NCBI RefSeq assembly: GCF_047495875.1
Contig: NC_092459.1
Coordinates: forward strand, 17,655,795-17,719,794
Reading direction: 5' to 3'
From: Pithys albifrons albifrons
Lineage: Eukaryota; Chordata; Aves; Passeriformes; Thamnophilidae
DNA length: 64,000 nucleotides
Shown here: piece after piece, positions 47,874-60,375 of the stretch
Layout: every line of letters starts with the position of its first letter
Position numbering within the stretch: position 1 is the stretch's first letter
Notes under the pieces: generated by a model
What the model was told of the DNA's origin: nothing
The model's database searches: none
Seen by the model: the letters and a program-made list of their open reading frames with translations, nothing else
Program-made: the position numbers and the translations under genes

Positions 47874-48534
47874 CATAGAATCATAGAATCGATTGGATTG
47901 GAAAAGACCTCAGAGATCATCGAGTCCAACCCTTGGTCCAACTTAGTCAATTTACCAGATCATGGCACTCAGTGCCACGTCCAAACTGCGTTTAAAAATC
48001 TCTAGGGATGGTGAATCCACCACCTCTCTGGGCAGCCCATTCCAATGCCTGATTACTCTCTCTGGAAAGAATTTTTTTCTTGTATCCAACTTAAATTTCC
48101 CCTGGCAGAGCTTGAGCCCGTGCCCCCTTGTCCTATTGCTGAGTGCCTGGGAGAAGAGACCAGCCCCCACCTGGCTAGAACTTCCCTTCAGGTAGTTCTA
48201 GACAGTGATGAGGTCACCTCTGAGCCTCCTCTTCTCCAGGCTAAACAACCCCAGCTCCCTCAGCCTCTCCCCATAGGGCTTGTGCTCCAGTCCCTTCACC
48301 AGCCTTGTTGCTCTTCTCTGGACCTGCTCCAGCACCTCAATATCCTTTCTGAACTGAGGGGCCCAGAACTGAACACAGTACTCAAGGTGTGGCCTCACCA
48401 ACGCAGAGTACAGGGGAAGGATCACTTCCCTGGTCCTGCTGGCCACGCTATTTTTGATACAGGCCAGGATCCCATTGGCCTTCTTGGCCACCTGGGCACA
48501 CTGTTGTCTCATGTTGAGCTTCCTGTCAATCAGG
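47874..48534 (-). mobile_element. CR1 LINE 3' end, relatively young
   Basis: The minus-strand element ends in the diagnostic GATTCTATGATTCTATG tail (plus: CATAGAATCATAGAATC at 47874). Upstream it carries the C-terminal part of ORF2 almost intact. The 5' end breaks off near 48534, so it is a typical 5'-truncated CR1. It sits in opposite orientation between two older CR1 fragments. Confidence 0.92.
47952..48512 (-). pseudogene. CR1 ORF2 (reverse transcriptase) C-terminal remnant
   Basis: The frame encodes the last ~186 residues of the CR1 endonuclease/reverse-transcriptase polyprotein, beyond the catalytic palm. Landmarks are [70 protein letters not shown] and, near the end, [20 protein letters not shown]. 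One TAG at 48198-48200 interrupts it where related copies have a tyrosine codon. After that the same frame stays open to the natural stop. Missing catalytic domains plus the stop make it non-functional, but the single disablement marks it as the youngest CR1 in the window. Confidence 0.92.
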
Positions 48535-48721
48535 CTTACCAGTACAAATAGTTGTTTGGTTTCAATGTCTTAATCAAATCTATCACCCAGTGCACAATGA
48601 TTTCCAAAATGAGTAGGGAGAATCAAGATTTGAAATGGAATAGTGTGGACTGGCTTTCCAACCTTGAGAAGTTCTGCTGTTTAGGGAAGAATGTTCCTAT
48701 GCACCAGAACATGTTGGGGAT

Positions 48722-48965
48722 TAATTGGCTGGAAAGCAGCTTGGCAAAGCAGGCCCTGGGGGTCCTGGTAAACACCAGTTCAAATATGACCCAGAGATGC
48801 ACATTTGTGAGAAAGAACAACAGCAACCTGGGCTGCAAGTGAGATGATCTTTCCCATCTCTTCAGCACTGGTGAGGACACACCTGGAGTTCTGTGCCCAG
48901 TTCTGGGTTCCTCAGTACAAGACAGAGACATTGGACAGTGAAGGCCCATGAAGACGATTAATATA
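48722..48965 (+). mobile_element. Old CR1 fragment (ORF2 C-terminal region)
   Basis: The plus strand matches CR1 around GGCTGGAAAGCAGCTTGGC, GGCCCTGGGGGTCCTGGT, CAGCACTGGTGAGGACACAC and GTTCTGTGCCCAGTTCTGG, ending at CATGAAGACGATTAATAT. A segment of the usual sequence is lacking in the middle, and no 3' tail is present. In CR1 order it lies 5' of the part seen at 47398-47826 yet sits downstream on the same strand, so the two are separate insertions. Confidence 0.7.
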
Positions 48966-49735
48966 ATAGAGCATTTATCCTATCATTGAAGGCTGAGAAC
49001 TCTGGGACTGTTCTGCCTGCTGATTGCTAACCAGTTCAAGCCAAGTCTAATTTTAGTCTCCTGTCTTGTTTTTTGAAACCCAGGCAGGAGTCATGTCAGT
49101 AGGAATACTGTTTACATGGGATTTGCAGTGCTAGATTGCAGACTGATGTCGTTGGTGGCTGCTCTGTGATTCACAACAACAGGAGTTCATATTAGAAAAG
49201 ACAGAGGAATTTAAGTTCATATATTCAATATATAAAGACTATGTTAGTATTTCAACATGGATAAAGAGAGTCAGGATAATTGATAATAACTGCAGCATGA
49301 AGGAAGAAGGATGAAGGCAAAGACAGAAGTAGATGCAAAACTGACAGATATTTTTCTACACAAAACCCAAAAGTAAAACAGTAAACTTTAAGCCATTTTG
49401 TGTGATAAAAAATAAGTTTTCCACTTTAATTCTACTTTTCTCTTCAAAGTTTGCATGTGTTGCTGTATTATTTCTAGTTGGAGTATTTTCTTAGGTTAGA
49501 ATTTTCAGGAAGGCCTAAAGGTATTTGAAATAAAGGTTAATTGGATTTAGGTGTCTAGGTACACTGAAATCCTGTTATGTTCATCTCTATAATCTTTAAC
49601 AACTCTTGAAAATTATTTTCCTACAAAATGAATTGTTAGGGAGTTAAGGAAATGTAGAGCTAAGATGAATCTCTTAGGCCTCCTGGCTGAAAACTCATAT
49701 TTTGCTCTCTGGTGGCCAGATCTTCAATGATATAT
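48966..49735. other. Unassigned AT-rich DNA
   Basis: No gene or transposon recognised. Confidence 0.4.
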
Positions 49736-49955
49736 TGTGCTGGTGTTGGCTGGAATAGAGTTAATTTTCTTCCTAGTTGGTGATATGGGGATGTGGTTTG
49801 AATATGTTCTGAAAATGGTGTTTATAACTCAGGGATGCTTCAGTTATTGCCAAGCTTATACTGTGTCAGGGTCTTTCCTGCTTCTCACCCCATTCCAGCT
49901 GTGAACAGTTTGGGAGTGTACAAGGGCACAGCCGGGACACCTGAATCGCGGATGG
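49736..49955 (+). mobile_element. LTR 5' fragment
   Basis: Starts TGTGCTGGTGTTGGCTGG, continues AATAGAGTTAATTTTCTTCC and ends near GCACAGCCGGGACACCTG. This is the 5' portion of the same LTR family as 30406-30642 and 60029-61171. It breaks off before the TATA region. Confidence 0.75.
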
Positions 49956-50314
49956 TAGATAATTCAAATAACAAGATATTTGTGAAAACTTAGCAGTGAA
50001 GCTGCGCAGTTATAGGCTGTAAAAGAGCTACTATTGCAACAAACTGTGCTGAAGAGTGAGGTAAGAGAAGACTTTAACTCCTAGCTTGATTTTATGCTAT
50101 AGCCACTTTTCATAAAAAAGATTGCAGTGAAATAATTTTGGGCTAGATTTTATGGATTATCCAAAGGGTCAGATTATCTATGCTGTTTTCCGTGTAACTC
50201 CAAAATAATTGTTTAAATGACACTTCAGAGGGTCTGAGTGCCTTTCTCACAGGGCTGATCATAGAACAGCACCTTCTGCTATAACAAATATCTCTTTACC
50301 TTTTTCCTCTACAT

Positions 50315-50520
50315 GAAGGGAGATTACACAGCAGCAAGGACCAGAATCCTCCTAGAGGTGCAGGGTGACAGGAGTTGTAAGCTGCTGTTCACAAGTTGCA
50401 ACAAAAGGTCACAACTTGCAGGAAGGAAAATTGCAGCCAGGCATAAAGAAGCATCTCTCCATGAGAATGGTGATGTCCTGAAGCAAGTTTCTCACAGAAA
50501 CTTTGGGATAACAGCCCAAA
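50315..50520 (+). mobile_element. Possible ancient CR1-related fragment
   Basis: AGGACCAGAATCCTCCTAGA, GTGCAGGGTGACAGGAG, AATTGCAGCCAGGCATAAAG and CTCCATGAGAATGGTGATG resemble, in order, the 3' coding region of an old CR1-like LINE. No tail is seen and frames are degraded. The match is from memory and loose. Confidence 0.4.
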
Positions 50521-51588
50521 ACTGAACTAGGTGAGTGCTGTGGCAAACTGATCTAGTTTTGAAGTCAACCTTGCTTTGAAATGACCCCCAGATTACTGTC
50601 CTGCTGTATTTACGTATAATTTTATGTACTCCTTTCCATCTGGGGCACTGCAATTCAGTTTTAATAAACCAAGAAACTGCTAATTTGTAAAAAAAGTTAT
50701 ATTTTCCTGTCAGTGGAGCAGTCAAGCTTTCTGTGTCCATTATTTGTTTTACTATTGGTACAGGTATACTTTCTCTTTTTATACCCAACTATGTGAACAA
50801 GTGTCTAGAAATAACTGGTGTTTTCATTCTGAGAGTGAAAATCTGCTGAGCGAAATACCACAGTATCTACACAGTTATAAAGCCAAACAACCAAGCAAAA
50901 GGCTGTCTGGAGTTCTTACAAGTTCATGTTCATTTTTACAAGGCTTCCTTATGATGTGGAGTGGTAGAGAATTTCAAATAAAAAAGATTGTGGTAGGATA
51001 TATAGGTGTTGTTTTTAAATGAAATAGGAAAAGAAATTTAGAAAGAAAATATATGCAGGGTTACAGATTTAATAACAACAATATATAGAAACTCTAAAAT
51101 GCAAAGGACTGCCTGGGTCTAATTCAGTCTCTTTTTATTCTAAGCAACACATTGGATAATCTCTCATAATGTTTCTATTATCTATCCCCAAACTGTTTTT
51201 CTTTGGAGTTTGGTTCATCTAATGACCTGTCCTCAGAACTGCCACTGAAAATGATGCAATGACAATTGTGTACCACCTCCCCCAAGCAGATTGGTTTCAA
51301 GAAAGTCTCCCAAAAATGGTTACCTTCCCCAGAAAACTCCTTTCCTCACTTTTTACTGCTTAGCATGATGCTGTATGGCATGGAATAACCTTTTAGTCAG
51401 CTCAGATCCACTGTCCGTACACCCATGTTTACTCACTTCACTACAGGGGCAACATGAGGAAAAAGATAAAGCCTTGAAATTTTTTAAGTACTGCTCAACA
51501 ACAGATAGAATGCTGGTGTGTTATCAACACTGTTTTCATCACAAATCAAACCACATCACTCCTGAGAACCAAGAGGGGGACAGCTCTT
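50521..51588. other. Unassigned AT-rich DNA
   Basis: No gene or transposon recognised. Confidence 0.4.
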
Positions 51589-52008
51589 GAGCAACTCACA
51601 CACACACAGAGGAGTCGAGAATGCTCAAAAGCCTTTATTTCCGTTTGGGGTGTTGTTTTAAGGGTTTGGATAGGGGTGGGGTTTGGAGGGGATTGAACCG
51701 TATATCTGATGGCAGGGTTAGAGGCTTAAGGACTGGGAGGAAGCACACAGGAACATCTGGGGTGGAGAGGAGGAGGAACCACGGGGCTGCAAGCAGGGGG
51801 CTGGTGGGCACCTGGGGCTTCATGAACATCTGCTGCCATGTGACGCCTCAGGAGTAGTGGGGCCTGCTGCAGCAGGGCAGGGGAGGGGTGCAGGACTCAG
51901 GGAAACCGTCAAGGTACCTTTCACAACATGGAAAAACCTCAGAGAAAAAACACACAGAGAGGGGGAAGGAACATGGAGGGTGTGAGCCTTGGGGGTTGAC
52001 TCCGACAC
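51589..52008 (-). mobile_element. Possible LTR, GC-rich
   Basis: A block of about 420 bases is much richer in G and C than its flanks. On the minus strand it would begin TGTCGGAGTCAACCCCC and carries GGAAATAAAGGCTTTTGAGC (an AATAAA) close to the other edge, as an LTR would. No clean target duplication was found. No coding product is recognised. Confidence 0.4.
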
Positions 52009-52132
52009 ATCACCCTATGAGAACAACTTCATCCCAGACAGATTAATTACAGGTATTCACTAGGTAACAGGCTTTACCAGATTGGAAAGTTCCTTCAGGT
52101 GCTTTTCAATTGATTTTAACAATGTATTAACA

Positions 52133-52203
52133 ATGACTCGATGATCTTGGAGGTCTTTTCCAACCCAATCGATTCTATGATTCTATTCTATGATTCTATG
52201 ATT
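52133..52203 (+). mobile_element. CR1 extreme 3' end
   Basis: GACTCGATGATCTTGGAGG, TCTTTTCCAACCCAATCG and the tail ATTCTATGATTCTATTCTATG, ending GATTCTATGATT. It shares the CGATTCTATG junction with the CR1 at 47874-48534, so it is probably the same subfamily, truncated to about 70 bases. Confidence 0.85.
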
Positions 52204-54115
52204 TATTGGCCTATTTTATTGCTTTATTTTGAAAACTGGAGTTTACTAGGGAGGGATTTAATTCTGTCTCAAGGCATATAAGTCTGCATATCTAAAGGTG
52301 ACTAGCTAGCAAAGTGTCATTAGTGTAAAATGTGAGTCATTCAGCTCACTCACTGGTGGTGTCTTAGGTGCGATATAGTTGCATGAAATTATCCAAGAGA
52401 AACAAAACAACTCAATTATGTTGTCAGTGAGCCTTATGGAAGCTGTAGTGAGAGGCTAATCTGGACGCTACAGTGCTGCTACGTTAGCGTGCAGTTCAGT
52501 CAGGTTAATATGTGTCCATTGCTCTTTGATATGTTCAGGGTTACCTGAGAAACCCCAAACAATGTGAAAGTTTCATAAAAGATTTCCAAGAGATCCTCAT
52601 CCTTCTCAAAAGGCAGCTGGAAGCCAGGTAGGATGTCCTAAGGTATCTAAGACAGCATTATTGTCTTAGCCAGTTGTATCAAATACACTGTAAAATGAAT
52701 CCTGCATATCTGAATCCATCTTTTCATGGGTGAGAAATAAGGAATGATGTGTGATGAATAAGCCTTTGTGATAACATCAGTTTCCTCCTTTATGTTTTCT
52801 CAGAAAGAGAAAAAAATAATGACTCCTTTTTTTTTTTCATTTTCTATTTTAACAAAACTTGTCTTCTGTCACTACTAGAAATGAGGATTTGTTTTCTGGA
52901 ATAGGGTCAATATGGCCTTTTTGACAACACCTGTAATTTAGGCTTTGATTGAACTTCTTAGCTATTTGAGGAATAAAAGCCTGAGAAATCTTAGATAGTA
53001 AACAGTAGGGAGAAGTTAAAATTGCTGTTCAGTTAAAATGCATACATTTGTTCAGTGCTCACTGTTCAAAATCTTCATATAGTCCTATAATCAAAATAAA
53101 GTTGGTTTATGTAGACATCAGCAGAAATCATATGCCATTCAAGATCTGATGCAGTGAAAAAAAACCATAATGCTCTTATTTCTGAGTATTGCCTGTGTGG
53201 GGTGATAGCCCTGATTAACTCTTGATGATTTGAGGGAAAATGCCTTGGCTCCCTGGAAGGATGCTCCCAGAACAATTGTCAGAGGACAAAGACAACTCAG
53301 TGGCTTTCCAAAAGCACTAAAGCCAGACTGATGCGATTTAGAAAGGGTAGAGTGCTGTGGAAATGGCATGGCAAAAATCTTCTGGGAACATAAGGAGTCC
53401 CTCAGAACTATGTCATGGTCATCTATCTGTCACCCCAAAACAAATTATTGACTAAAACCACTCAAACCACCTAAGAGAGAGAGAAAAAAAAAGATATAAA
53501 AGCAACTGAGCATGAGATAAAACTGGGGAGAAATGCCATCCTCTCTGCAGGAGAAGCTGAGTGAAGCTGCCCTGTCTCCTCCCACCTCTTCAGACAATGT
53601 AGGGGTGAGAAACTATGAACTCTCTATACTCCATATTTTATTACATTATATAGTCTATCTTATATCTTATACTATGCCTGTTATACAGTACTGTACATTC
53701 TTATAATTATGCTTTCACTTTTACCTCACAGCTACTATGATGCTAATTTCACTGGGATATATCTTTACTGACATCTTATTTACTCACTGTGTTTTGCTAC
53801 TTAAATACTAATAATTATAACTTGACTGATCTTACTTTATATTGGTTGATGTGTTGCTTTAAGGTGTGTAGTTCCCTTTTTTTAACATGTGTGTTAATGG
53901 GAAAAAGCTCTGTTCTTTCCTTTTGCTTTATGTTACAGAGAAGGTGTGTGCAGGTCATTTTGTTGCTCTGTGTTATTGAGGGGGATTCTAGATTTGTGTT
54001 TTATGTCGTTGTGTTTCTTGTTAGTAGTTTTGTGTTGTTAGTTAAGTCTGTTGTGAGGGATACACCGCTGTATTGAGACTTAAGTTTGGTGTGCTTGTCT
54101 CTGTAGAATGTGTTT
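52204..54115. other. Unassigned DNA with T/G-rich end
   Basis: AT-rich and featureless to about 53.85 kb, then a markedly T/G-rich, A-poor tract (53.9-54.1 kb) that gives long but low-complexity open frames. It may belong to the LTR element that follows, but no motif proves it. Confidence 0.35.
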
Positions 54116-54768
54116 TGTGCTGGTTTCTTTTGGGTTTTTTTGTCATCAATTAGATACAATCATGCAGCTAAACATTATCACCAGTGTGATAGTTTTGGTC
54201 CAGGCCTTCCTTAGTAACCAGTTGTAACTAAGGAAATGCCCATTTCCCAGGTATTCCACATTGGTTTTTTTTATGTAACAAGGGAGTATAAATAAGAGAG
54301 AGATAGGAAGTTTTCTCTTCTTATTCTGGTGAGGTTTGGGAGCGGTGAGTCTCTGTGTTAGTCTCACTTATCAGAGCCTAAGGCCTGTTGCAGGGACTGC
54401 TGTTATCTGCCACAAGGGAGATCAGAGAGTGCTGGCCTTCTTTTGAGGGAAGTTGGTGAGATTGTATTTTGCTAGTTCAGTATTGTGCTAGTTCTTGGGG
54501 TTTTGATTATACTTATCTATTCTGGTTTGTCCCTCTGTTGTCCCTCTTTCTCCCTCCTTTTTTTTTCCCTTTTCCCCTCGAGAACTCCCTCTTGTATGTA
54601 CAACATATATATATGTAATTTTAAATATCTGAAAATATATATATATTCTGATATAATTCACTTTTGTTTGGGCTTCCTTTAGGCTTTCGGTGGTTTGGGT
54701 TATTTTCCCCTCGCTTAAAGGAGGGGGACAGCTTGGCCTGGGCAAGGAAGCCAAATCAAACCAGTACA
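54116..54768 (+). mobile_element. Probable LTR with TATA box
   Basis: Starts TGTGCTGGTTTC and ends AAACCAGTACA, a near-perfect 11-base inverted terminal repeat (one mismatch). A TATA box TATAAATA lies at 54297-54304 in a GGGAGTATAAATAAGAGAG context, followed by LTR-like R/U5 sequence. No matching target duplication was found next to these ends, so either the borders are slightly off or the flanks have rearranged. Confidence 0.6.
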
Positions 54769-54829
54769 ACTGGCAACACAAAACCCACAAAAACTGTCAT
54801 GTACTTGTATTAATAAAAGTTATTTCGGG

Positions 54830-55118
54830 TGCTGCTGTGGAGAAAGTTCTTTTCTTGCTGAAAAATGTGGTCCTCACAGCAGTGTTGAAGACCCTTCTAA
54901 CCTGTGTGCTGTCCCTTGTTTGACAGGCAGTGTTGGGTTCATAAAACTTCAATTTTCTGGAAACACTTATAGCTAATAAGTTCTCCCTGGCTAAAGTGTG
55001 GTCCTTACAAGAGCATTGATGACTCATTCAATCTGTGTTCTGTCCAGTGTTAGGGAGGCAGTACTGGGTTTATACAACCTCAATATTCTGAGGGTGCTTA
55101 TAGCTAATAACTTTATAT
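54830..55118. repeat. Diverged 131-bp tandem repeat (~2.2 copies)
   Basis: TGTGGTCCTCACAG at 54866 and TGTGGTCCTTACAAG at 54997 start two units 131 bases apart. Both contain a CTGTGTGCTGTCC/CTGTGTTCTGTCC block, GGCAGTGTTGGGTTCATA/GGCAGTACTGGGTTTATA and CTTATAGCTAATAA near the end. A partial unit precedes the first. It lies just after the LTR at 54116-54768. No known satellite was recognised. Confidence 0.8.
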
Positions 55119-55535
55119 TAATACAGGTGGGACAAGAAATCTTTGCATTTCTGTCCCTCCTTTTCATGTGACAGCCTGAGTCTCAGTAATTAATATCCAA
55201 GATACTTCAAGTCTATGATTCCATCCATTGTGCAAGACAGTACCAAATGTTTACCTTTTCCCAGTGCTAAGCTAAACATTCATGCCAGATTTATTTGCAA
55301 AATGGAAGATAGTTTTACATATAATCTTGGTGCTTAGACAATATTTTAACAATACAGTTCTACCTACAGTAAAGGGAATATTAAATCTAGAAAAGAAAGC
55401 CTAGAAATTTGGTTTTGTTTTTTAGCAGAGATTGAAAAATGAGCCACATCTCACCTCCAGAACCAACATGAGGCAAATCTTTTGTGAGATATGACTATTT
55501 GTGTCTATAAAACTCCCCAAAGCTTCTGTCTAACA

Positions 55536-55870
55536 CAACAAAAATTGTCCATGAGCCAGCAGTGTGTCCTTGTAGCCAAGAAAGCCAATGGTATTCTAGG
55601 TGCATTAGGAAGGGTATTGCCAACAGGTTGAGGGAGGGGCTCCTGCCCTCTGCTCCAGCCCAGTGAGAAAACATCCAGAGTGCTGTGTCCAGTTCTGAAC
55701 TCTCCAGTTCAGGATATACAGTGAAGTTCCCATCTCTGGAAGTGTTCAAGGCCAGGCTAGTTGGGCCTTTGAGCAACCTGGTCTAGTGGAAGATGTCCCT
55801 GCCCATAGCAAGGAGTTGGAAGGGGATAATCTTGAAAGATCCCTTCCAGCTGAAAACAGTTTTTGAATCT
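55536..55870 (+). mobile_element. CR1 fragment with internal deletion
   Basis: The plus strand begins in CR1 ORF2 (CATGAGCCAGCAGTGTGTCC, AGAAAGCCAATGGTATTC) and reaches CAGTTCTGAACTCTCCAG. It then jumps near 55710 to the 3' part (CCATCTCTGGAAGTGTTC, GAGCAACCTGGTCTAGTGG). The middle of the ORF2 end is deleted, and the octamer tail is decayed. Confidence 0.8.
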
Positions 55871-57479
55871 AAATGCCACCACCAGCAGTACCAACAGCAT
55901 AAATCTTTGACTCTTTTTAAAAGAGTTAATGCTTTTTATAAGTCTGTTAGCTGTGATATATAAATGTTGAAAAGTTCTGTCATTAAATGACACGCAAGGA
56001 AAAAGTAGCATGTCTGTTAAATATTGCTGAAATGTATTACAACTAAACCTGTGTTTCTGTTGACCTGCAGTCAAGCCAATGTGAACACTGCTTTTTCCTT
56101 CAACAGCTGCTTCACTGCAGTGTTTCACTCAAATCTTAAAATAATAACAGTGTTAACAAAGTGTTGAAATTTTAGATGAAGACAATCTTATCTTGAAAAC
56201 AAAACTAAATTCTAGTAGTATTTGTTTTACTGCTTACAAAAACAGGTACTAAATTTATCTAAATGGGTTGTTTTGTTTGTTTCCATAACGACTTCATCTA
56301 TTATAACTGAATTTTAACATTTAGATTTTTTTTTTAGTAAAGCAGTTATCACTGAATTTTTGATAACAAAGAAACAGCAGCAAACAGCCCAGAGTGACAA
56401 GGATAACTGCTGTTTTGAGAATAAATAATTGATATATGTGAGAAATGAATCTTTTGCCTACTCCAGACAAAAAAAAAATGCAACCAAAAATAAGAAGAGA
56501 ACTGGATAAATGTCTCTGGTTATTAGCAATGTCCCCTCACAGACTGAAAATGCATTTCAGTTTATTCTTTCACCTCACAGATGTGATCTGTGATTAGAAT
56601 AATGTTATCACTGAGATTGTTTTGATTACTACTTCCATGAGTGGAATGAAAGCACAGGGTATAGAAGTATCTCTGCATTATGCCTACTTAGATGGTTATC
56701 CTGCAGTAGTCTAAGGCAGTTTCTTTCTCAAAAGGCTTAAAATGTAGATAAGATGAAAAATATTAATATGAAATGTACATATAAATACAGTAACGAATTA
56801 AACTAAAGGATTCTTACTAATTCTTTCATCATTTTGTTTTGTCTTTTTATTGTCTTTTTCCTGGAATTCCAGCTATACAAGAGCTTTTCCTTGACTTAAA
56901 ACCCTGTTCCTCCATGGAAACACTCATGCTGGCAGCAAGGAACTTTTGATGGCATTCTAAATTCTTTTCTTCTTCTCTGGAAAAAAAGAAGTAATGACAC
57001 CATCTTCCTGACACTCTGATAAGTCATCTATATTGCTTGTCATTCAAAAATACTACCCCAAAAACAGAGAAGTGAAATATAATAAGACTGTTTTAAATGT
57101 ATTTCCAACTCTACAGGAGGTAAAAATCCCAGATCATCCTGTACTTTTTTCCTTTCCACAGTGCTCCAGCATGTTATGTCAAGGGGCTAGAAATTATGTT
57201 TTTCACCAGGTGAAAATGGCAGCAGTTTTTGTTATATTATATCCTTCAGAGTCTGTCCAAGTACCATTATCAAGTTTGGAAGTACTGAAATTTTATTATG
57301 AAAGGTTTTCTGTTGGGGCAATATGCTAAATTTTGGTACTAAATATACTGACATGTTAACATTCTTTTGTATGTATTGTATCTAAGCAGTAATTTTGTTT
57401 GTTTAATCATAAGAAACCTGAGTGCGAGTCAAGTTTCATTATTCGATATCTGAATTACTCTAATACCATTTGAATGGCT
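55871..57479. other. Unassigned AT-rich DNA
   Basis: No gene or transposon recognised. Confidence 0.4.
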
Positions 57480-57650
57480 AAGTCTGTATTCAGTAAGAAT
57501 GCAGAACAGATCCTCCTGGAAAATAAGAACATGATTGGTGGTAGCCAACAAGGCTTCACTCAGGGTAAATCATGCCTAACAAATTTGGTGGCCTTCTCCA
57601 ATGGAGTTATATTGGTGGCTGAGGGAAAAGCAATGACTCAAAGCACTAGC
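57480..57650 (+). pseudogene. CR1-type reverse transcriptase fossil
   Basis: The plus-strand frame encodes GGSQQGFTQGKSCLTNLVAF, the conserved RT motif (G-x-Q-x-G-F-x-x-G-x-S-C-x-T-N-L) of CR1-clade LINEs, preceded by ILLENKNMI and followed by VAEGKAM. This is the fingers region ahead of the catalytic palm; the palm aspartates are absent. The flanking sequence shows no other LINE homology, so this is a short internal remnant of an otherwise lost element. Confidence 0.75.
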
Positions 57651-60028
57651 CACAGTATCAGGAGATATCATTATGGAGCCAGTTCTGTCTGCAAACACAC
57701 ATGCAGCTTCCACACTGTTTGAATTGTATAAATGATCTTCCTTTCTATATGCAGCATAGGTTCCAAGTTAATTGCCTGTTACATTACCAAAGGCAAAAAT
57801 GAGTATATATTATCTGGTATGTCAGGGAAGGAATTTTTTAACAAAAGAGTAAAAATATCTCTCATGTGGGTTATAATTCATAATGCCAAACAGAAAAAAG
57901 TCATTTATATGCTCCACCACTATAAATAAACTAACTGGAAAGAGCTGTTACAGGAGCTGATTTAAGGTTATTAGAGAAAAAAATGGAAATAACCTAGTGC
58001 AAATTAAAGACCTTTTGTCTACTGACTTGTAAAATGAAACTATGGTCCCCAAAGTTTGTAGACATTTTAGATCATTAGTGGGGAAGTTAAAAATATATAG
58101 TTTTCATCATTTTTCAGGAGCAAAAAAATCTTCACAGTATAGAAAAAAAAATTAAGCAACAGAGAGAGAATCTTATAGATATTAATAACTGAATTGGTTA
58201 GCTCTTAAAAATATATTATTATTATTCTTTTTTTAGCAGTTGACTTGAATATTAACCAGCCTTCCAATTCACTGTGTGCCATCAACTGTGCAAAAACCAA
58301 AGTGAAGAAACCATGAATGCATCACATTTATTTCTAAGAATAAAATACATTCTGTGAGTTATGAATGTACATGACAAAATGTTACAGAAAAAAACCCCAT
58401 AGGTAACTTATTTGGCTGAAGCCTATACAGCTGAAAAATAATGTGTGAAGTAGTTTGATGAAAACTAGAGAACCTCCACTTGTATTTATTCAGTCAAGAA
58501 TGTATACTGGTTTTTGACAAGTCAAATGCAATCTCTATGGAAATATATCTGAGTTACAGGCATAATTGATATTGGCCCTCTACATTTGTCTCAGTGTTTG
58601 CTGATGTCAAAATTTTCTTTTCCAGTACTGAGACCACTGTACTTAGACTGAAGATTTTCTCTGGTCTAAGCACGAGGGTTAACCACAATGCTTAGGTGCA
58701 AATGTTAATTTCACATTTTTCAGAGAAGATAATGCAAGAGTACAGACTGCTTACCTTAGGGTTGCCCAAAACTGGTGCCTGCACTTCTTTCTCATTGCTG
58801 TGATTTTCAGTAATACCAGACACTATTTTAATCAATGCAGCAAAGACTGAACTTGGTATATTCACCTAGGTATAGCAGGCAGAAAATATCCAAACCAAAA
58901 CCTTTGTCAACACCTATTTATTATCAATATCAATGTTATCAATACTAATCACTTAAATAACAATAGTCTTAATTGCTAACAACCTTGAGCTACTGAGTAT
59001 TTGAAAAGCGCACTTCAACAATGAGATTAGGTTTCTAAACCATCCTGAGACTCTGTTGCTTAAAATCCTTTTTAGCTGGGTGTTGCAGATCATGTCCCAT
59101 CTGTATTGGGATAGATAGGGAAGAAATACATTCTTAAATATTTGGTAAGAAAAACTAAGAAAATGTTCAGAAAGTGTTGTATTTATTTCTTGTATTCTAA
59201 AGTTTTAAAAATTTCCCACAAAATTCTCTCATTTTTTATTTCTCAGTCTATGGCTTTGTAGGAGATAACACCTAGAGTGGGGCAGCTCCAAGCAGTCAAG
59301 GCTCCTAGGCATGTATTCTGCATATGAGGATTAAAGATTTTTTTGAAGTGTCCCTATTAATCTACAGAACTTAAAGTTGGGTGCTATTGCTATTGCCTTC
59401 ATTCAGCTGGTAATACAGGTTTCAAAACTGGGCTGCAGAAATTACAGGTTAAAATAGTTTACATTAAGAAATGTATAAATAAAGATGACATTAAATAACT
59501 TTTTTTTCCTGGAGCAACTAATCTTAAAACTCTTCTTACTTAAAAGATCAGAGTTCTAAATAAAACATATATGCGCCTTTTAATGGACTTCTAGGGACTC
59601 TAGTTCTAAAAATACTTTGAACATAGTGACTTTGGTGCACTTCTAAAATATTTGTTAGGTATTCAATCTGATTTGAAGCTTTTCAGCTTTTGCTAGCTAG
59701 TTCCTTTTTAATATTCAGGATTTCAGGGATGCTTGATGTTTAATTTCTAGTTACTTCCTTACTAATAATTTTGAATGTAAATCCCCCCAAAAGTGCTGGA
59801 GCTAAATTAAAAGATTAATTTTGTAAAATTTTTCTAAATGAAATTTTAAGTGCTTCAATTTCTTAAAAATGTTATTCAAATTTTGCTGAAGACTCTATCA
59901 TAACAAGTAAAAAGTAATCCTTCTATTTCCCCCATCACTGGGGAGCTCTCTTTTACTGTCTAAATTCACTATTTGGTGCAAATTTACTCCAGCCAGAAAT
60001 CTCAAAATCCCTTTGTTACCCACCTTGC
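57651..60028. other. Unassigned AT-rich DNA
   Basis: No gene or transposon recognised on either strand. Confidence 0.4.
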
Positions 60029-60375
60029 TATCATGGTTTAATCCCAGCTGGCAATTAAGCCCCACACAGCCTCTCCTTTACTCCTCCCCAGTGGGATGAG
60101 GGAGGGAATCGGAAGAGTAAAAGTGAGAAAACATGTGGTTTGACATTGGACTGTTTAATAATAATAATATCAACAACAATAATAATCATTGAAAGAAGAA
60201 TAACAAAAAGAGAGATAAATAAAATCCAAGAAAAACAGATGATGCGAATGAAAAGCAATAGTTCAACCGTCTGATGCTGCATCTGTTCCCAAGCAGTGGG
60301 TCCCCAGGCAGCTTTCCCCATAATTTATATGTTGAACATGATGTCATATGGTATGGAATATACATTTGGTCAGTT

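Noticed and set aside
47398..48965. Idea that the two plus-strand CR1 pieces are one element split by the minus-strand CR1
   Set aside because: The downstream piece corresponds to a more 5' part of CR1 than the upstream one, the wrong order for a single interrupted element.
53789..54076. 95-codon hydrophobic plus-strand frame
   Set aside because: It results from a T/G-rich tract; low-complexity valine, leucine and phenylalanine codons only.
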